Positions 8,935-10,709 of a stretch of 10,709 nucleotides of DNA are shown one piece after another. The translations under genes and the position numbers were made by a program. The stretch covers positions 1 to 10,709 of the forward strand of contig CAZQEZ010000135.1 in assembly GCA_964592475.1 (NCBI GenBank), written 5' to 3'. Position 1 is the stretch's first letter. Each line of letters begins with the position of its first letter. The notes under the pieces were generated by a model. The model was not told the origin of the DNA, made no database searches, and worked only from the letters and a program-made list of their open reading frames with translations. Source of the DNA: CAZQEZ01 sp964592475 (lineage in GTDB: Bacteria; Bacteroidota; Bacteroidia; Cytophagales; Cyclobacteriaceae).

Positions 8935-8951
8935 CTGCTATGGCAGTAAAT
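8934..8951 (+). promoter_or_regulatory. Operator-like repeat O3, containing the hipB start codon
   Basis: GCTGCTATGGCAGTAAAT matches O1 at 16 of 18 positions and starts 71 bases after O2. The hipB ATG (8940-8942) sits inside it, so the element also encodes the first four residues M-A-V-N. It overlaps the promoter -7 box by one base. As an operator it would cover the transcription start; as RNA it would be the very 5' end of the message. Confidence 0.6.
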
Positions 8952-9182
8952 AGTGACTTGCAAAATATAATTTACTTTCATCGCAAACAAGCGAAGCTCA
9001 ATAGAAAAGACCTGGCTGACCTGGCTGGAGTAGGAAAAACAGTAATCTACGACATAGAACATGGGAAAGAAACAGTAAAATGGTCTACCTTAAAAGTTGT
9101 ATTAGAAGCACTGAATATTAAAGTTAAATTTAAAAGCCCTTTGATGGAAGATTATGAGAATACTCAGGGTGAAAATGCATGA
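8940..9182 (+). CDS. hipB: HipB-like HTH (Xre family) antitoxin/repressor
   Basis: This is an 80-residue DNA-binding protein expected to repress its own operon and to join the complex with HipS and HipT. Seen: one HTH_3/Xre domain at about residues 6-60, with helix 2 around K23-A29, the turn at G30-V31 and recognition helix K33-E40 (KTVIYDIE), followed by the HipB-typical LKVVLEALNI. A final strand (KVKFKSPL, 61-68) corresponds to the C-terminal dimerising strand of E. coli HipB. The frame is open back to a TTG at 8904. The ATG at 8940 is preferred because the upstream codons give a hydrophobic stretch foreign to the family and lie within the promoter. There is no Shine-Dalgarno in front of the ATG. 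The last nine residues are encoded in the overlap with hipS. Confidence 0.88.
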   Translation: MAVNSDLQNIIYFHRKQAKLNRKDLADLAGVGKTVIYDIEHGKETVKWSTLKVVLEALNIKVKFKSPLMEDYENTQGENA

Positions 9183-9474
9183 TGTTGATGCAGGAATTCT
9201 AATTGAAGACGAAAATAAGCACTATTCTTTTATTTACGAAAGTAAATACATTGGCCCGCCAATTTCTCTTACCATGCCTTTGCGGGAGCAACCTTACAAC
9301 TTTGAAACTTTTCCTGCATTTTTTGACGGGCTGCTGCCGGAAGGAGTCATGCTGGAAGGCTTATTGAAAACACACAAGATCGATCGAACTGATTATATGC
9401 AACAATTGACGGTTACCGGCCACGATTTAGTAGGAGCGGTTACCGTGGAAAAATTCCCTGACACTCATGAATAG
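9154..9474 (+). CDS. hipS: HipS-like protein: stand-alone HipA N-terminal subdomain 1
   Basis: This 106-residue protein matches only the first subdomain of HipA kinases (the Couple_hipA type region). Seen: MRILRV start, A13-G14, Y-x-F-x-Y (24-28), PISLTMPL at 36-43, FPAFFDGLLPEG at 53-64, KIDR at 75-78 and DLVGAV at 91-96, all in the order found at the N-terminus of full-length HipA. In the described E. coli O127 HipBST system the equivalent protein is the actual antitoxin, inhibiting the HipT kinase. The start at 9154 gives the family N-terminus and overlaps hipB by 29 bases in another frame. The 3' end overlaps hipT by 8 bases (ATGAATAG), so translation is probably coupled. Oddity: the protein has no tryptophan at all, although HipS of O127 inhibits through an inserted Trp. 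It could be misread as a truncated hipA, but an intact kinase follows. Confidence 0.88.
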   Translation: MRILRVKMHDVDAGILIEDENKHYSFIYESKYIGPPISLTMPLREQPYNFETFPAFFDGLLPEGVMLEGLLKTHKIDRTDYMQQLTVTGHDLVGAVTVEKFPDTHE

Positions 9475-10393
9475 GTGCCCGATCACATATAAGAGTTGCC
9501 AGGGAAAATATAGTCTTACCGGCTTAAAAAGATTGTCCCCTAAGTTATCTGAACTTTTAGATTTGCCTATGAGCGCTCAGGAACAGCGGCGGGAGGCAGT
9601 GTCCAGGGCTTTAAAAATGTCTATTCAAGGTGTGCAGCCAAAACTCAGCGCAAAATTATCTATAAAAAACCAAGTGTTTGAAGTAGTGGATTCACAGGGC
9701 ACATTCATTATAAAACCTCAAAGTGATATTTTCGAACAAGTTCCTGAAAATGAAGACCTAACCATGAAAATGGCAGGTATTGCAGGCATAGAGGTTCCTT
9801 TAACTGGTTTAGTCTTTTGTAAAGATGGCAGCTTAAGTTATTTTATCAAGCGTTTCGATCGCTATGGCAATAATAAGAAAAGGCATATGGAGGACTTTTC
9901 CCAATTGACCAATAATACCAGGGACACCAAATACAACTGGTCTATGGAAAAACTAATTCCTGTAATTGAAAATTATTGTACTTTCCCATTGCTGGAAAAA
10001 AGAAAGCTTTTCAGAAGAGTTTTGTTTTGTTTTCTTACCGGGAATGAGGATATGCATTTAAAAAATTTTAGTTTGATAGCACATGAAGGTAAAATATCAC
10101 TCAGTCCTGCTTATGATTTTTTAAACACTACAATTGCAATGGGAGGAGCGATTGAGGAAATGGCATTGCCATTGGCAGGTAAAAAAAGTAAAATAAAACC
10201 ACAGCATTTGATTGATTATTTTGGTAAAAAAAGACTAAGTTTGACCAATAGAACAGTTGAAGTTGAACTGCAAACTATCAGAGATAAGCAAACTGAAATG
10301 GAGCAACTGATCAACATTTCCTTTCTTTCTGCAGAAATGAAAGAAAAATACCTGGAATTATTAGCCAGCCGATACCGGACACTTTTCCGTTAA
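9467..10393 (+). CDS. hipT: HipT-like Ser/Thr kinase toxin (HipA family core)
   Basis: This 308-residue kinase lacks the first HipA subdomain, which is supplied by hipS. E. coli HipA has 440 residues and HipT of O127 is about this size. Seen: the N-terminal MNRCPITY and YSLTGLKRLSPKL typical of short HipA-family toxins; the Gly-rich loop S52-I-Q-G-V-Q-P-K59; the ATP-binding Lys in FIIKPQ (K83); PENEDLTMKMA (94-103); the hinge FIKRFDR (126-132); EDFSQL (142-147); the catalytic loop GNEDMHLKN with D195, H197 and N200; and the metal-binding SPAYDF with D217. All key residues are intact, so the kinase should be active. Known members phosphorylate aminoacyl-tRNA synthetases (GltX for HipA, TrpS for HipT of O127); the target here is unknown. 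Ser52 is the likely autophosphorylation site. It is the last gene of the operon; no hairpin terminator is visible after it. Confidence 0.92.
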   Translation: MNRCPITYKSCQGKYSLTGLKRLSPKLSELLDLPMSAQEQRREAVSRALKMSIQGVQPKLSAKLSIKNQVFEVVDSQGTFIIKPQSDIFEQVPENEDLTMKMAGIAGIEVPLTGLVFCKDGSLSYFIKRFDRYGNNKKRHMEDFSQLTNNTRDTKYNWSMEKLIPVIENYCTFPLLEKRKLFRRVLFCFLTGNEDMHLKNFSLIAHEGKISLSPAYDFLNTTIAMGGAIEEMALPLAGKKSKIKPQHLIDYFGKKRLSLTNRTVEVELQTIRDKQTEMEQLINISFLSAEMKEKYLELLASRYRTLFR

Positions 10394-10399
10394 ATTATC

Positions 10400-10471
10400 C
10401 TACCCATCAAATTTAATTCCCTGCGCCAGTGGCAATTCTTTACCATAAATGATGGTGTTGTTTTGCAGATC
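10400..10471 (-). pseudogene. Possible 3' remnant of a minus-strand gene
   Basis: The complement of this stretch reads, in one frame ending in TAG, as DLQNNTIIYGKELPLAQGIK followed by F-D-G. The composition is protein-like and differs strongly from the A+T-rich sequence on its left, where the frame continues only as N/Y/I/F-rich residues to a TAA at 10502-10504, with no start codon. This looks like the last 20-odd codons of a gene whose upstream part has been lost. I do not recognise the family, and 72 bases is short enough for chance. It ends 6 bases from the hipT stop, tail to tail. Confidence 0.35.
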
Positions 10472-10520
10472 AATATAAAAATTATTTATATAATAATTAA
10501 ATTATTTTTATACGAAAATA

Positions 10521-10552
10521 TTTGTTTATTTTAAAATAAATATTTAAATTTG
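10521..10552 (+). promoter_or_regulatory. Candidate Bacteroidota promoter P1 directed out of the window
   Basis: TTTG at 10521-10524 and TAAATTTG at 10545-10552 are separated by 20 bases and match the -33 and -7 consensus at every fixed position. Initiation would fall near 10558-10560. The surrounding sequence is extremely A+T rich, which raises the chance of a random match, but both elements at correct spacing support a real promoter for a gene beyond the right edge. Confidence 0.5.
10525..10540. repeat. 16-base perfect palindrome in the P1 spacer
   Basis: TTTATTTTAAAATAAA is identical to its own reverse complement. It fills 16 of the 20 bases between the -33 and -7 elements of P1, a position where a dimeric repressor could block or twist the promoter. 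Because it consists only of A and T in an A+T-rich region, chance is a real alternative. Confidence 0.4.
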
Positions 10553-10579
10553 TTACATGTGTAATCCTAAATATAGTTG
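10549..10579 (+). promoter_or_regulatory. Candidate Bacteroidota promoter P2, overlapping P1
   Basis: TTTG at 10549-10552 could serve as -33 element for TATAGTTG at 10572-10579, which matches TAnnTTTG at all but one position, with a 19-base spacer. The same TTTG is the end of the P1 -7 box, so the two promoters would be mutually exclusive. Initiation would fall at about 10585, just upstream of the 7-base repeat. Confidence 0.4.
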
Positions 10580-10583
10580 TATC

Positions 10584-10649
10584 ATGAAAACAAATCACAA
10601 ATCACAAATCACAAATCACAAATCACAAATCACAAAAAATCCTATTTAA
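10584..10649 (+). CDS. Short open frame across the heptanucleotide repeat (doubtful)
   Basis: An ATG just after the P2 -7 box opens a 21-codon frame ending in TAA. Because the 7-base unit repeats in register every 21 bases, the frame encodes a repeating heptapeptide (N-H-K-S-Q-I-T), then K-N-P-I. The content is explained by the DNA repeat and there is no sign of selection for protein, so this is probably not a real gene, though it could act as a leader frame under P1 or P2. Confidence 0.12.
   Translation: MKTNHKSQITNHKSQITKNPI
10591..10632 (+). repeat. Tandem heptanucleotide repeat, (CAAATCA)x6
   Basis: Six perfect, uninterrupted copies of CAAATCA run head to tail, followed by a partial copy that fades into an A run (10633-10638). 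The repeat lies directly downstream of two candidate promoters, in the predicted 5' untranslated region of whatever follows. A unit of 7 bases is prone to slippage, and each gain or loss would shift both spacing and any reading frame crossing it. Confidence 0.9.
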
Positions 10650-10709
10650 TTGGTTCTTTATTAAATCGAAAAAGGGAAATTTTAGTTGAAGGAAGCATCT
10701 ATAAATATA

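Larger units (their letters stand above)
10394..10709. other. Non-coding, A+T-rich tail after hipT
   Basis: No intact gene is visible in these 316 bases. In order they contain a possible 3' remnant of a minus-strand gene (10400-10471), a very A+T-rich stretch with a perfect palindrome, two overlapping candidate promoters pointing rightwards, and a 7-base tandem repeat. Positions 10650-10709 show nothing recognisable; a gene driven by these promoters may begin beyond the window. Confidence 0.7.

Noticed and set aside
8904..8939. Upstream TTG start that would lengthen HipB by 12 residues
   Set aside because: The added residues are hydrophobic and unlike the family. The TTG itself is the best -33 promoter element, and the ATG at 8940 begins the conserved region properly.
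9154..10393. A single hipA gene broken by a frameshift
   Set aside because: Both parts have conserved own starts and a short ATGAATAG overlap, and sizes match the described split HipS and HipT rather than a disrupted HipA.
10591..10632. CRISPR array
   Set aside because: The units are 7 bases, contiguous and without spacers, so this is a simple tandem repeat.

Overview
The window looks like a chromosomal segment from a Bacteroidota bacterium, probably a Cytophagales-type or related marine or soil member. The grounds are moderate A+T richness, a lipoprotein form of TamA (TamL) next to a giant TamB, few convincing Shine-Dalgarno sequences, and several close matches to the Bacteroidota promoter consensus (TTG or TTTG near -33, TAnnTTTG near -7). 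Genus cannot be set from the sequence.

Layout. Positions 1-139 are non-coding, with no convincing terminator. On the minus strand, 7461 down to 140, is a two-gene envelope-biogenesis operon: tamB (1675 residues, inner-membrane anchored and spanning the periplasm) followed 5 bases later by tamL (762 residues, an Omp85 barrel with POTRA-like region and a lipobox). A short divergent intergenic region (7462-7556) separates it from a plus-strand gene for a secreted right-handed beta-helix protein (7557-8783) of unknown substrate.

From 8790 to 10393 lies a compact three-gene toxin-antitoxin locus of the split-HipA type: hipB (HTH repressor), hipS (the detached N-terminal subdomain of HipA) and hipT (the HipA-family Ser/Thr kinase core with all catalytic motifs). 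The genes overlap (29 bases and 8 bases), each in a new frame. Upstream are three copies of an 18-base partly palindromic element (consensus RCTGCTAWRGCRGTAAAT), starting 73 and 71 bases apart. The third contains the hipB start codon. A good Bacteroidota promoter places transcription initiation at or next to that ATG, so hipB is predicted to be translated from a leaderless mRNA and repressed by HipB bound over promoter and start codon. This is the most interesting part of the window. The HipS here has no tryptophan, and the HipT loop has one serine in S-I-Q-G, so inhibition probably differs in detail from the described E. coli O127 HipBST, where a conserved HipS Trp enters the kinase active site.

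The last 316 bases (10394-10709) hold no intact gene. They contain what may be the 3' end of a decayed minus-strand gene ending just past hipT, a very A+T-rich stretch with two overlapping candidate promoters pointing out of the window, a 16-base perfect palindrome in the spacer of the first promoter, and six perfect copies of a 7-base repeat that also read as a short repetitive open frame.
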